Source of the DNA: Prasinococcaceae sp. CCMP 1430
Taxonomy: Eukaryota; Prasinodermophyta; Palmophyllophyceae; Prasinococcales; Prasinococcaceae
Length of the DNA: 64,000 nt
Assembly: GCA_013416795.1 (NCBI GenBank)
Contig: RQSC01000026.1
Location: forward strand, 398,518 to 462,517
Direction of reading: 5' to 3'
The notes below the pieces were generated by a model. The model did not search any database. It was given only the letters and a program-made list of their open reading frames with translations, and was not told the origin of the DNA. The position numbers and the translations under genes were made by a program. Below are positions 18,806-28,953 of this stretch, in pieces. Position 1 is the first letter of the stretch, and every line of letters begins with the position of its first letter.

Positions 18806-19234
18806 ATTCTACTCGCGCGAATTCCGGTCGTCCCTACTGCGCCCACTGCAAGAGACCCGGCCACCGCGAGGCTACCTGCTGGGTCAAGCATCCTGAGAAG
18901 CGGCCTGCGGCTCATCATACTGAAGACGTTTCTGAGCTCCCACCGGGGTTCGCGTTTTGAATGTCTCTCCTCTGCACCTGCTGCTCACCGGCCACACGCG
19001 ACACCATCGCCCACCGCCTTTGCGTCCCCGCGCGCGCCCCTCTGCGCGAATTCGAGCGCGCTTCCGGCGGCAGGCGGGCGAGGCCGCAGTCCTCATCAAA
19101 ACGCATCGGAATCACCCCCTCCTCTCCGGGAGAGAGCCCCGGGTCTTCTGCCGATCCGGCTGTTTGGCCTCGGATTCGGATTGAGGAAGCACGACCTCGG
19201 ATGCGGGTTGTGGTTTGCACACCGGGGTTGTCGG
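18806..19234. promoter_or_regulatory. Divergent intergenic region between DNA2 and GON4L-like genes
   Basis: About 430 bp separate the two start codons. Apart from some CG-rich patches, the stretch is less GC-biased than the flanking coding DNA (for example 19130-19240, with the related words GGATTCGGATTG and TCGGATGTGG). Nothing else was recognised. Shared promoter function is inferred from position. Confidence 0.45.
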
Positions 19235-22200
19235 ATGTGGGTACCAGGGTCGCCGGGCGATGCCGGACGCGCGCGCGGCGTTCGAAGGCGGCGGCCTCGC
19301 CTGCGTTTCGCGCGCGCTGCGGCGGCAAACGCAAACGCGCGCGCGGGGTGGGCGGCTGACGCCGGGGCGCAGGGCGGCGGCGCGGGCGCGGCCGCTGCGG
19401 AGCCGCTCACGTGGCGTGACTTCGCCCTGCTCGCCGACGACCTCGAGTACGACGACGACGCCGACGGCGAGTGGCTCGCGGACGCCGATGGACGCGAGAC
19501 GCCCGCGCCGTTCGGCGAGGCGAGCGATGACGCGGGGAGCAGCGGAGCTGGGCGCAGCGACGCCGCCGCAGAGGCGTCGGCGGCGCACGTGCGCCCGCGC
19601 GCCGATACCGGCCGCGATGAGCTTGAGGGCAGGGCCAGCGTCGACGCGGCGTACGAGGAGGAGGACGCCCACTCGACCGACGAGGAGACCGAGGCCGTGA
19701 GCACCATCGCAGCGACGAGCACCCGCGCCGGTGTGTCTGCGCTCGGAGGCGTGTCCGCATCCGTGGGCGGCGGGACGCGCACGCAGATGACGGGCGCGAC
19801 AGGTGTGACCGACGCGGACGACCTCGAGGAGCACGCCGCAGAAAACAACGCCATCTCGCGCCGCACGCGCTCGCGATATCGCATCGACGACGATGATCTC
19901 GACCGAATCATCGCCAACCTACCTGCCGAGGCGGACGACCGTCGCTTCTCCTTCAGCGACGAGGACAACTACGCATTCTTCGTGCAAGACTTGCTCACCG
20001 GCGAGGACGACTTCGGCGCACTCTTCGACGACAGTGATGATAGCGCGGATGATGAGGACTATATGGCCGACCTCGATGGCTTCGACTTTGGCGTGGCGCA
20101 GCCGCCCGCGGGCTTCCAGTACGACACGCGCACGCGGCGCCGAGCCTCGCAGCAGAACACGCCGCTGAAAGCACCCGAGGGCGGAGGCCAGGCACAGCAG
20201 CAGGGCGCGGGTGGCGCGGGCGGAAGCAGAGGAACGAGTGCCCAGCACCACACAAAGCGGCGCAGGCGAGCCAAGAGTCTGAGGTTCGGCCAGCTTGGGC
20301 CGCACCAGCGAGGAGCTTTCGTGCAGCAACAGTTCGAGGCGCCTGAACAGCAGGGCCAGGCGGGGGGTGCGCAGCAATACCCCCCGCTGTATGCCGTGCC
20401 TCCCTTTGTGCCGTATGGCTACCCACCGCAGATGCAGATGCAGATGAGACACACGCAAATGGTAGCCCCCGGGGGCGTGCATATGCAGCACATGCCACAC
20501 ATGCAGCAGATGCCGCCGGGCATGATGCAGCCCATGCCGCAGATGCCGCATGTTGCTTCTCCGGCGCTCGCGCCCATGCCAACACCCCTCGCTGCCATTC
20601 GGCCGTCGCCGACCAAGGCCGCATCGAGGCAGACGCCATCGTACGCGGGCGCCGCCAAGCTTTCATCGGGCGGGGGCGGCGAGGGCGGCACCGTTAGCGA
20701 CAAGGGCGACCGATTCCCACCTGTCCCGACTGGCGAGCAGCAGCAGGTTCCTCTCATTCCGGATGGTGTGATCACCCAGAAACAGATCGGGCAGCTGTAC
20801 TGCCAGATGAGCGAGCATGTGCAACTGCTGTGTCAGACAGCCGTGCTAGCCAGGCGCGCGCCCTCATGGGACAGCCATCCGCAGGTCTTCGATGCCTGCG
20901 TGGCGATGCTCAAAGAGGCGGTGGCAACTCGTGAGGCATCGGTGCAGGCGTGCAGGGAAATGGGCCATAAACCTCAGGTGGCGTGTTTCAACGCGCTCAA
21001 CACGACGTCCGCGACGACGATTGCTACCGTAACATCGGCGGCGGGCGAAGCGCATGAGCGAAGTGCGCCCAATGGCGAGGCGGTGGCGGTGGCTTGGTCT
21101 GCGCCGGTTGTTCCTCCGACGAAATGCTCGATCGATGTGCCCGTGCTAGAGCACGTCCCTCGGTTGCTTTCTCAGCTCGAACACGGTGTGCCGAACGGCG
21201 GGCTGCGCGACAACGTTTCGTCGACGATCCCTGGCAAGAGAGACATGCACCCGAGCAAGCGCTTGCGGTATCTTGTCGAAAAGTTAGCGGAACGCATTGA
21301 GAAGGAGGCACAGTCGCCCGAGGTGGCGCGGCTGGTGCGTGGGCGAAGCCACGCGGGCCCGAGCTCCGATCCGGAACCCGAGCACTGCTGTGGCCTCGAT
21401 GTCGACCAGCAACGCGCAGCGCAGCTGCTCGGAATGGCTCGCCAATGCGACCGAGATGCATTCGCGCCCTCACTGCCGTACTTCAACCCTCAGCTGCTGC
21501 AGCTGCCCAACCCGCTGCTTGCGGAGCGCGATTTCGGCGCCGCGTTCACGCCCGCGGACGACGTGTGCCTTCTAATGGCGGTCAAACGATGCGGCCCGAC
21601 AGCGAAGGCTATCCAGGGGCGCATGCTGCCGAACAAGTCCCTGCTGCAGATCAAGGAACGCCTCAAGTACCTGAGGAAGATACCCACCGACACCCAAATA
21701 AAGCGCCAGCTCGCACTCAGGTTGACGCCGCTCAGCGCAGAAGAAGTGGTTGTTGCGGAGGAGGGCGTGCGGCAGTACGGGGCAGACTGGGAGAGCATCT
21801 CGATTAATTTGATGCCTCATCGTGATCCGCAGAGCATCAAGCTGAAGTTTGGTGAGGCCGCCGCGTCTGGCGACATCTGTGCGGACGTGGCGGCCTGGGC
21901 CGGCGTCAAGTGCAAACCCCGCGTTGCGCGGGGGGTCGAAAAGCCGCCTACGGCCGCGGACGTGGCGGGCGAGCCCACGGTGACTATTCGAAACGCATTC
22001 CTCGAAGACGACGCCCAGGGCGCGGCCGGCTTCACACAGAAGGACGACGCGCCAAATCGCGCGCACAAGACGCACGCTACCCGCCCCGCGGCAGTGAAGA
22101 CGCCTGCATCTCTTGAAGCCGCCACCAAGATAGTGAGGGCCCAGGCCACCGCATACCTACAGGAGGCTGTGGTCAACGTCGCACCCACGAAGCGCGCCCT

Positions 22201-23575
22201 CGCCAAGAGGAAAGCGCTTCCACCGCCACCTGCACCACGGCCATCAAAAGTGCCCACAAAACGCAAGCCTGCCGCGAAGCCGAAGCCTGCCGCGAAGCCG
22301 AAGCGCCAGCCGAAGCCTCCGCCGCCGCCCTCGGAGCGCCAGCTTCTGCTGGAGCGCCTGCGCGAGTTGTCCGAGGAACACTATCAACGCGCGAGGGCGA
22401 ACAAGCGCTCCATCAGGGACCTCAAAGTGAAAATCGCGGCCTGCGAGATGGCCGCCATGGGGCCGAAGCCCAAGCCCGACAAAGAGATTGTGTTGCCGCC
22501 GGTCGTTCAGCCCATCGCGATGCAGCCCATCGCGATGGAGCCCAAACCCACGGACACGGAGGCAGTTGCCAGGGGCGGATTCGTGCTCGCTTTCGAGCAA
22601 ATGGAGACGGAGGTGCTAGCCTCGAGCGACGACGAGAGGGATGGCGAGGGCACTGACCCCGCTGCAACTGGCGGGGCCGCTGCCGCCGCAGGAGCCACCG
22701 CGCAAGCGGGGATTGCAGCAACTGTTCGCGGTAGCGCGCCCAGCGGCGGTGCCGGTGGGCAGTCTGCTGTTCCTGTAGCTACGACGCAAGGCCACTTGGA
22801 TGCCGACAGAGAGTGCGAGGAGCTGTCCGACTCAGACGACGACTACAAGGTTGGTGAGAGTGACAAGGAGTCCGAGGAACTCTCGGATACATTTTTCAGC
22901 GAAGACGGCGCCGATGCCGCAGGCACCGAGACCGGCGAGGTGCAGCAGCGCGTCGGCACGCAGCCGCCGGCACACACCGAGCAAACGATCGCCCCACCCC
23001 CGAGTCAGCCGAGCCTGGATGTGCTGCGGGAGGAGCAGACCCACACGCCTGGAGGCGACTTGGGCGGAGATGGGCCCGATCAGGCGCGCTCGGTCGAGTT
23101 CGCCGCTCCAGAACATGCGGAGCGCGCGGAGCACGCGCGAGAGGGGCAACAAGAAGCGCCGACGGCGCGGGAGGAGGCCCCGGCGAAGCAGGGCGGACAG
23201 TCCTCAGATGTTCCGGGCGGTCCGCGCATGGCTCCAGTGCAGCCCGCAGCTGGCAATCAGCCTGAACCCCCCACTCTGGCGAAGAGCCAAGCCCAGGACG
23301 CGCCGCAGCCTGAGCCAGCCGAGGCAGCCGAGGCGCCCGCGGGCGCGGCAGCCCAGGCGCCCACGAACGCGGCGTTCACGCGCGAGCTCGACCTGCAGAT
23401 AGTTGATCGCGCCGGCGAGTGGCAGGCGTTGGCCGCCGTGTGCGGTTGCACGCCCGCAGCCGTGGAGGCGCGCTTCCGCTCGATCGCGCTGCGCATTCTG
23501 TCGCCCGAGGCCGCCGACAGCTTGGTCAGGACGCTGTCCCCGCCTCTGCTCCAGATCATTCGGGGGTTCATCTAG
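19235..23575 (+). CDS. GON4L-like transcriptional regulator with Myb/SANT-type domains
   Basis: Single exon. The ATG at 19235 (1446 residues) is chosen because the frame farther upstream runs antisense to DNA2. An acidic N-terminus ends in DDEDYMADLDGFDFG, matching the DDPEYNxLxDLD element of GON4L/YY1AP1 and plant relatives. ITQKQIGQLYCQMSEHVQLL (about 512) matches their conserved QxxQHVQLLxQ helix. Two SANT-like units follow: FTPADDVCLLMAVKRCGPTA (about 770) and TPLSAEEVVVAEEGVRQYGA (about 831). A Met/Gln/His-rich tract covers about 395-445, and Lys/Pro repeats (KPAAKPKPAAKPK) lie near 1010. GON4L proteins act in chromatin-linked transcription control. Convergent with the INSIG-like gene, 58 bp away. 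Confidence 0.75.
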   Translation: MWVPGSPGDAGRARGVRRRRPRLRFARAAAANANARAGWAADAGAQGGGAGAAAAEPLTWRDFALLADDLEYDDDADGEWLADADGRETPAPFGEASDDAGSSGAGRSDAAAEASAAHVRPRADTGRDELEGRASVDAAYEEEDAHSTDEETEAVSTIAATSTRAGVSALGGVSASVGGGTRTQMTGATGVTDADDLEEHAAENNAISRRTRSRYRIDDDDLDRIIANLPAEADDRRFSFSDEDNYAFFVQDLLTGEDDFGALFDDSDDSADDEDYMADLDGFDFGVAQPPAGFQYDTRTRRRASQQNTPLKAPEGGGQAQQQGAGGAGGSRGTSAQHHTKRRRRAKSLRFGQLGPHQRGAFVQQQFEAPEQQGQAGGAQQYPPLYAVPPFVPYGYPPQMQMQMRHTQMVAPGGVHMQHMPHMQQMPPGMMQPMPQMPHVASPALAPMPTPLAAIRPSPTKAASRQTPSYAGAAKLSSGGGGEGGTVSDKGDRFPPVPTGEQQQVPLIPDGVITQKQIGQLYCQMSEHVQLLCQTAVLARRAPSWDSHPQVFDACVAMLKEAVATREASVQACREMGHKPQVACFNALNTTSATTIATVTSAAGEAHERSAPNGEAVAVAWSAPVVPPTKCSIDVPVLEHVPRLLSQLEHGVPNGGLRDNVSSTIPGKRDMHPSKRLRYLVEKLAERIEKEAQSPEVARLVRGRSHAGPSSDPEPEHCCGLDVDQQRAAQLLGMARQCDRDAFAPSLPYFNPQLLQLPNPLLAERDFGAAFTPADDVCLLMAVKRCGPTAKAIQGRMLPNKSLLQIKERLKYLRKIPTDTQIKRQLALRLTPLSAEEVVVAEEGVRQYGADWESISINLMPHRDPQSIKLKFGEAAASGDICADVAAWAGVKCKPRVARGVEKPPTAADVAGEPTVTIRNAFLEDDAQGAAGFTQKDDAPNRAHKTHATRPAAVKTPASLEAATKIVRAQATAYLQEAVVNVAPTKRALAKRKALPPPPAPRPSKVPTKRKPAAKPKPAAKPKRQPKPPPPPSERQLLLERLRELSEEHYQRARANKRSIRDLKVKIAACEMAAMGPKPKPDKEIVLPPVVQPIAMQPIAMEPKPTDTEAVARGGFVLAFEQMETEVLASSDDERDGEGTDPAATGGAAAAAGATAQAGIAATVRGSAPSGGAGGQSAVPVATTQGHLDADRECEELSDSDDDYKVGESDKESEELSDTFFSEDGADAAGTETGEVQQRVGTQPPAHTEQTIAPPPSQPSLDVLREEQTHTPGGDLGGDGPDQARSVEFAAPEHAERAEHAREGQQEAPTAREEAPAKQGGQSSDVPGGPRMAPVQPAAGNQPEPPTLAKSQAQDAPQPEPAEAAEAPAGAAAQAPTNAAFTRELDLQIVDRAGEWQALAAVCGCTPAAVEARFRSIALRILSPEAADSLVRTLSPPLLQIIRGFI

Positions 23576-23633
23576 CTAGCTGGTTGTAATACTACTGTAC
23601 GGTATGTTTACAACAAGGGCGCGCCGCTGGCGC

Positions 23634-24510
23634 TCACTCGCGCAGCTCCTTCCTGACGAGTCTGCCGACTGCGCCAACGGCGGGCGCACCCGCGGCGTAC
23701 ACCCTACGCGCGCGCGCACGGCGACCACGCCGGTCAGCGCGGGCAGGCCGCGCCCATGCGCGCGCAGGCGAGCGCGCGCACTCACCAGCAAATCCAGCTC
23801 GGTGTGTTGGCGAAGCCCTCGTCGGGCCAGGTGTACGCGTAGAGTCCGCCGAGGTTGATGAGCGCGACCTCGATGAGCGGTCCGCAGACGGCGGTGAGCG
23901 CAGCAAGGAAGAGGCCGCCGCGCGTGCGGTCGAACGCCAGCCAGAGCACCACCGCGAGCGTCGCGAGGGGCGCATCGACCGAAGCCGTGTGCGGCCCGCC
24001 GACGGCGGCAGCGCGCGCGGCGAGCTCGCCTGAGAGCCAATAGTCGGCACTGAAGGCCGCCACCGCCGCCACGACCACCGATGGGCTCGGGGAGGCCACC
24101 TCGTCGGGCACGCTGCCGTCAGCGTCGTCGAGCAGCGGGTGGCCGACGCCGAGGATGACGCCGGCGACGCCGAAGAGCAGGGGCACCCACCAGCACGTCT
24201 CGAGCGTGTACGCGCCGACGCGAAGCAGCGACGGATGAGCGTAATGAAGGACTCCATGCGCAGAGTGCGTGCCGTCTAGGACAGGCCCCAGCGCCGCGCC
24301 CGCGGCGAAGCTCGCCACCACCTGCGGCACGGGCCTCACCTCCGGCAGCGGCGCGCCCCGCGGCTGCCGCGCGCCCGCGACTAGCCGCTCCTCCCATGAC
24401 AGGCCCGCTCGCGATGCGCCTACCTGCCCGCCCACCCCGCACGCGAGCGCAGCCGAACCCAGCCTATCCGTTTCCCCGTGTATTGGACAGCGCCGCACAT
24501 CACACCGCAT
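23634..24510 (-). CDS. INSIG-like ER membrane protein
   Basis: Exons 24510-23786 and 23703-23634 (intron GTGAGT...TAG, phase 2), about 264 residues; the start is uncertain (next candidate upstream is not an ATG). Family landmarks in order: ETCWWVPLLFGVAGVILGVGHP, AFSADYWLSG, WLAFDRTRGG, the counterpart of vertebrate WWTFDRSRSG, then GGLYAYTWPDEGF and SWICW|VYAAGAPAVGAVGR, matching the last INSIG helices. Animal INSIGs bind oxysterols, retain SCAP-SREBP in the ER and bring HMG-CoA reductase to ubiquitin ligases; whether this holds here is unknown. The short second exon is supported by the restored Trp codon and family-like C-terminus. Confidence 0.85.
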
Positions 24511-24734
24511 GCGCCTCGAAGCGTGGTTGTTGTGGTTGTGTGTGTTTGAGGGGGTTCTTTCAATTTGTACGGGGGACCATGCCGGAGTTAGGGGTGGTGG
24601 CGGTCGGAATTGCACTGAATCGGGTCAGATAATTAGGGTTTATTGTATACGTTGTTTGGAACGCGAGCGCGGCGCGGTTCGCGAAGGCTCCTCGCGGTCG
24701 GCGGCGGGGCATGCCAAAAAAGCTTTTACTCTAC

Positions 24735-25055
24735 CTAGGTAACAGGGGGGCCGTGCGCGCCGCCCGGTGTCTTGCGGTAGAACACGCCCAGCAAGCGCTG
24801 CAGCTCCTCGACCATGACGTTCCACAGGGCTAGGGCACGGGCAAAGACCTTCTTGATGTCATTAGACACGAGGTCGTCCGGCAGGGCCGGGCGCCCACAA
24901 ACCTGGCAAACCCAGCTCACCGCGCGTCTGCTTCTCTTCTTGGACTTTCTCTCCCTCGGCTTGTAGGGCGGCGGATCCGGCGCATCGTGGACGGCGGCGA
25001 GCAGAGCAACCTCCGCCCGGAACACGGCTTGCAGCCGTTTATAACGAAGGTGAGT
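24735..25055 (-). CDS. Possible 3' exon of an unknown gene with a Cys pair
   Basis: An open stretch with coding-like composition ends at 24735. It reads WVCQVCGRPALPDDLVSNDI, then KKVFARALALWNVMVEELQRLL. The Cys-x2-Cys could be half of a zinc knuckle. Upstream it is basic (KPRERKSKKRSRRA), and no in-frame ATG is found, so this would be a downstream exon of a gene whose 5' part I cannot locate. It may be spurious. It lies in a less GC-rich stretch between the INSIG-like gene and the next plus-strand gene. Confidence 0.3.
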   Translation of the reverse strand, partial: THLRYKRLQAVFRAEVALLAAVHDAPDPPPYKPRERKSKKRSRRAVSWVCQVCGRPALPDDLVSNDIKKVFARALALWNVMVEELQRLLGVFYRKTPGGAHGPPVT

Positions 25056-25677
25056 GTGCGCGGCGTGGGGTTGTCGAAGGAAGTCACATCTATTTCGTCG
25101 AAATGACCATTTCTTGGTATCGCGCGCCGCACAATTCGCCGAGGGCGGCGAATCGGACGGCCTCCGTCGCCCGGAAAAATCCCGGCATTTCTTCCCCGCG
25201 CGTTCGCGCGCCGCGCGTGCCGCGCGCACCCCCGGAACGACGGCGAAACGCGCATTTCGGGCGCTCCTTCCGCGGCGCGCGCGCGCCACGCGCGCCAGGG
25301 GCGGAACAGATTTGATTGCGCGTGGCGCGCGCGCGCCTGCGCGGCCCCAAAAAAAAGAAACGTCGGAATATTTTTTGAGGTTGGGCCGCGGACTGCCCTC
25401 GGGGCGGATGTGGGGAAGGCGTCGCCCTGCGGAACGCGCCGCGGAATGCGCGCGCAGATTTTTTGCGAACGGACCCCGGATTTTGCGAGCGCGCGCGCGC
25501 GCGCGCGGGCGCCGCCACTGCGCGCGCGCCTGCTCGCGGCCGCTGCTGCGGCGGCGCGTGGGGGACAGGGGCGAGGGCGTGGGAGAGGAGGGCGAGGGCG
25601 GTCGCGCGGCGCAGCAGCGCGGTCGCCAACGCGCCCCCGAGGGCGGCTCCGACGCCGCGCTCGCGGGCGTGCTCGCG
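25056..25677. other. Intergenic region with AT-richer island
   Basis: Contains an A run (25348-25356), TATTTTTTGAGG near 25368, and CGCATTTCGG (25251-25260), which recurs upstream of NUF2 and in front of the eIF5B fragment. It is followed by (CG)n sequence at 25490-25510. Probably the promoter region of the gene at 25678; no further feature recognised. Confidence 0.4.
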
Positions 25678-26580
25678 ATGGCGAGCGACGACGAGCTCGA
25701 CGAGCTTCTGCAGGTGCTCTTCGAGCCCTCGCTGCTGTCGCCCGTGCTCAAGAGCTCCGACGTCGCCAGCGCGCGGCGCGCGTACCACTCGCTCCCGACG
25801 CGCGCCGAGCGCGAGCTCTACCTCGAAGACCGGCTGTTGTACCTCGCAGCCGGCGCGCTCGGCTCGCTGGTGACCGGAGACAGGCCGACGTACGCCGACG
25901 CGCTGCGCGCGCTCGGGGATGCGCTCGGCGTGACATGCGACGCCGCCCTGCGGCCCGAAGAGCTCGAAGCGGACCTTTTGCTCCACCTCATGGAGGCCGG
26001 TGGCGGGCTGGATGCCCTCGGCGCACCGGCAGGTGGGCGCGCTGCCTTGCCCGTGGCGACAGCGGCGAGCGGAGAGCCCGCGCACGCGGCCATGACGAGT
26101 GTCGCAGAGGCGCTCGCCGGCGCGCACGCGGGAGCTCCCAGCGCGGCGTTTCCCCTGCACGTGCACGTGCGCGACCTCGCACCGGCGGCCGCGAAAGGCT
26201 GCGCGGCTGCTGCGGTGACTGTCGCTGCGAGCAGGGCGGCGTGCGTGGTCGCCGGTGACCTGTCGGTGGGCGCGGCGGGCGCGGCGGCCGCGAGGGCGGC
26301 CGCGGTGAGGTCACTGTCCGGGGCCGCCGCGGCGCGCTGCGTGGCCTCGGCAGCAGCGCCCGCGCTGTGGCTACTGTTCAGCGTGGACGCCGTGCGCGCG
26401 GCCGCTGGCGTGGATGTGGCACGTCTCACGCGCGCGGTCGCGCTGCTCGCTCAGATTCGTCTGTTGCATGCGGGCGGCTGGGTGGCGGCGGGCGACACGC
26501 CGGGCTACGACTTCGGCGTGGGCGTCTTCGACACCATCGACACCACAGCTCCGCGCCCCACCGGCAGCACTGCCTTCTAA
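25678..26580 (+). CDS. Hypothetical protein
   Basis: Single exon, 300 residues from MASDDELDELLQVLFEPSLL. The first 110 residues are helical and acidic, with YLEDRLLYLAAGAL. The middle is extremely Ala/Val-rich, and the end is DTPGYDFGVGVFDTIDT. No catalytic or targeting motif is recognised. Codon choice and base composition match the neighbouring genes, and the reverse strand lacks a better candidate. A TGTAAAT word 230 bp downstream (26812) could be a poly(A) signal. Convergent with the amino-acid transporter gene. Confidence 0.5.
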   Translation: MASDDELDELLQVLFEPSLLSPVLKSSDVASARRAYHSLPTRAERELYLEDRLLYLAAGALGSLVTGDRPTYADALRALGDALGVTCDAALRPEELEADLLLHLMEAGGGLDALGAPAGGRAALPVATAASGEPAHAAMTSVAEALAGAHAGAPSAAFPLHVHVRDLAPAAAKGCAAAAVTVAASRAACVVAGDLSVGAAGAAAARAAAVRSLSGAAAARCVASAAAPALWLLFSVDAVRAAAGVDVARLTRAVALLAQIRLLHAGGWVAAGDTPGYDFGVGVFDTIDTTAPRPTGSTAF

Positions 26581-26827
26581 GGGGCGTGCGGTGGTGTGGC
26601 CAGCACGCACTCACGCACGCACTGCTACGTTGCTCGTTGCACGCACTTCCTCACTGGACGACTGTACCAAAGTCAATTGCTCTGTACTTCCCGAGAACTG
26701 TACCCGTGTACCTACTATACCACCCGAGTGGCCGCCTCGGTGCCGAGCATCGCGCACGCATCTCGGACGTGCGCGTGCACCTGCATTCGCCCACGCCACC
26801 TCACTTATGTAAATTGATACACAGATA

Positions 26828-28864
26828 TTATTGAGACGACGACAGACCGTCCGAGGCCTCGTGTCCGCTGCCCTGCGCAGCCTGTCCCCGCGCGCTCGCG
26901 CCACCGCCCGCGTCGCTCGAGAGACGGAGCGCCTCCTCGACCTTGTCTTCGACCTTCTCCACCACCTCCTCCACCACCTCCTCGCCGCGTTCGATTACCT
27001 TTTCCAGCTCGTCCAGGCCGGCCTTCGCGCTTCCTCCTCCGGCGCCTCTTCCTGCGGCCTGCTCCTCCTCCTGCGCCCTTTCGAGGACGCCGGCGATCTC
27101 CGCCGCGCGCTCGAGCTCGTTCTCCTTCGCGCGCTTGCGGTGCCGCGAGCTCACTAACGAGGCCTCGAGCTCAGCTAGCGATTCCGACCGGTCCGCATTC
27201 CCCAACTGCTGCTGCATCTGCGCGCTTTGGTCTCGTTGCTGTTTCCGCTCCTGCTCTCCCCCTCGCTGCTGCTGCTGCTGCTGCTCGTTTTGGTGGCCGT
27301 CCTCGCCGCCTTCTCCGGCACTGCCCGCGTCGGTAGCCTCGCCCCCGCCGCCGTCTCCTAGAGCCCCGCCCTTCACTGTCCCGAGTTCCCCCTTCGTGAC
27401 CCGGTCCGCTAGCACCTTGGAGGTGTCGTGCCTGTGCATTTCTTTTGCGTATGCCACCACGATCTCCTCCTCGCCGTAAGATTGCAGGACGGTGCGCGTG
27501 CACGCACCCATTGCGATTAGACTACCCACCAGCAGCAGCTGTACCCCTCGCCGAGTGAGCGAATGCCAGCGCCGGCGCGCTCGGGCGCGGTGGTGCAGCC
27601 CCGGCAGCGGCTGGGCAGCCTCAGCGCCGCTGCAGAGGCGCAAGTAGAGTGTGCAGGGCAGTACCTGCCCCAAGAAGATGGACGCAGTGGCGCCCGTGAG
27701 GCCAATGACGTGCTGCAGGTCAGGCATGATGATGCCCGCCGCGCACGCCGCCAAGACTGTTAGGGCCGTCGAGCCAGAGACCTCACGCCGCCAGCACACC
27801 TCATCAGCCCCGCCCCCCCGCATGCGCCCCTTGGCCCCCGAGTCGGATCTGGCCATGTTTGGCCGCCTGCGCCTCCCGGCTCGTGCCGCGCGCCATCCTT
27901 CCGCCAGGCTGCCCCCGGCCGCGCGCAGCGGGATGACAATGAGTGGCGAGCCGAGCACGGCGAAAATTGCGTAGGCGAACTTGATAAGGCGCTCGAAGTC
28001 GCCGTCGCGGCCACGCCCATCAAAGTTGCGAAGTACGTCGCCAGCGGTGCGCGAGCCGAATGCGGAGTACCCGCACAGCCCCACGAACAGGTACGCGCCT
28101 GCGGAAATGGCCATCGTGCGCTTGACGACGGACGTGATGCGCCCCAGGTTGCCCACGCGTAGCCCCGCATAAATGGAGAAGAGCGACGAGTGCGCGTTCA
28201 GCGAGAATGCGAGCACTGGCAGCACCTGCATCTGGCGGCCTGCGCGCCAACTCTGGAGCACGGGTACGGAGGGCGCGGCGGGGTGCGGCATGCCACCCGG
28301 GCCGCGCTCGCCGTCGAGGCCGAGACGCACATCGGCTGCGACCGCCGCAACAGCGAACGCAAGCGCCGCCACTACCCCCACAGCCACCGCACTCGCCTTG
28401 GCAGCGCGCTCCGTCGTGCGCAGGACAACGCACATGGGCAGCACGACCAGCACGCCTACGCTCAGCAGCACGGCCTCGCGCCCGGGCTCGGCTCCCGCGG
28501 GCACGACCGAGGTGGCAACTCCTCCGAGCGCGTCGGCGGCGGTGTTCAGGCATGCCACCAACATGCCGAACTGCAGCAGCAGCACGGTGAGCTCGACCGA
28601 GCGACGCCCTGCAGGCCCAAGCGCAGCCTCTGCGACGCCCTCGTACGTCGCGCGACCGCACGCATGCGCCGTGCGCAGCAGAAGCTGCATCGAAGCTGCG
28701 GCGGCGAGCGCCACGGCGAGAGTGAGCGCTGCGGCTTGAGCGTACCCCGCTGCGGCGAACACGTACGGCATGCCGAGCACGCCCACGCCCAGCACCGACG
28801 CCACGAACGTCGCCACCGCCTCGGCCACGCTCGAGCCGCGCGCCGCAGCCGCGCCGCCGTCCAT
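26828..28864 (-). CDS. Amino-acid/auxin permease-family transporter with coiled-coil tail
   Basis: Single exon, 678 residues, start at 28864 (MDGGAAAARGSS). The first 450 residues show about ten membrane helices of the AAAP/SLC38-AVT type: VLGVGVLGMPYVFAAAGY in helix 1 is the diagnostic unwound helix. Later hallmarks are SLNAHSSLFSIYAG, VVKRTMAISAGAYLFVGLCGYSAFG and FAVLGSPLIVIPLR. Members move neutral amino acids across vacuolar or plasma membranes, coupled to protons or sodium. After the last helix (LLLVGSLIAMGACTRTVL) comes a 220-residue soluble tail with Gln tracts and a Glu/Val/Lys coiled coil (EVVEEVVEKVEDKVEEAL), unusual for the family. The stop is CAATAA. Convergent with the 25678 gene. 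Confidence 0.85.
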   Translation of the reverse strand: MDGGAAAARGSSVAEAVATFVASVLGVGVLGMPYVFAAAGYAQAAALTLAVALAAAASMQLLLRTAHACGRATYEGVAEAALGPAGRRSVELTVLLLQFGMLVACLNTAADALGGVATSVVPAGAEPGREAVLLSVGVLVVLPMCVVLRTTERAAKASAVAVGVVAALAFAVAAVAADVRLGLDGERGPGGMPHPAAPSVPVLQSWRAGRQMQVLPVLAFSLNAHSSLFSIYAGLRVGNLGRITSVVKRTMAISAGAYLFVGLCGYSAFGSRTAGDVLRNFDGRGRDGDFERLIKFAYAIFAVLGSPLIVIPLRAAGGSLAEGWRAARAGRRRRPNMARSDSGAKGRMRGGGADEVCWRREVSGSTALTVLAACAAGIIMPDLQHVIGLTGATASIFLGQVLPCTLYLRLCSGAEAAQPLPGLHHRARARRRWHSLTRRGVQLLLVGSLIAMGACTRTVLQSYGEEEIVVAYAKEMHRHDTSKVLADRVTKGELGTVKGGALGDGGGGEATDAGSAGEGGEDGHQNEQQQQQQRGGEQERKQQRDQSAQMQQQLGNADRSESLAELEASLVSSRHRKRAKENELERAAEIAGVLERAQEEEQAAGRGAGGGSAKAGLDELEKVIERGEEVVEEVVEKVEDKVEEALRLSSDAGGGASARGQAAQGSGHEASDGLSSSQ

Positions 28865-28953
28865 CGCGCCCGCCTCCGCACTGCTGGCTCGGCGCCGCAG
28901 CGCGCGCGCGCGGCGCGCCCTGACGCGCGCCGCGTGAACTCGCCGGCTCGCAG

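Noticed and set aside
18344-19234. Extension of the GON4L-like frame upstream into the DNA2 gene
   Set aside because: It is antisense to well-conserved DNA2 sequence and has no family similarity; the ATG at 19235 is a better start.
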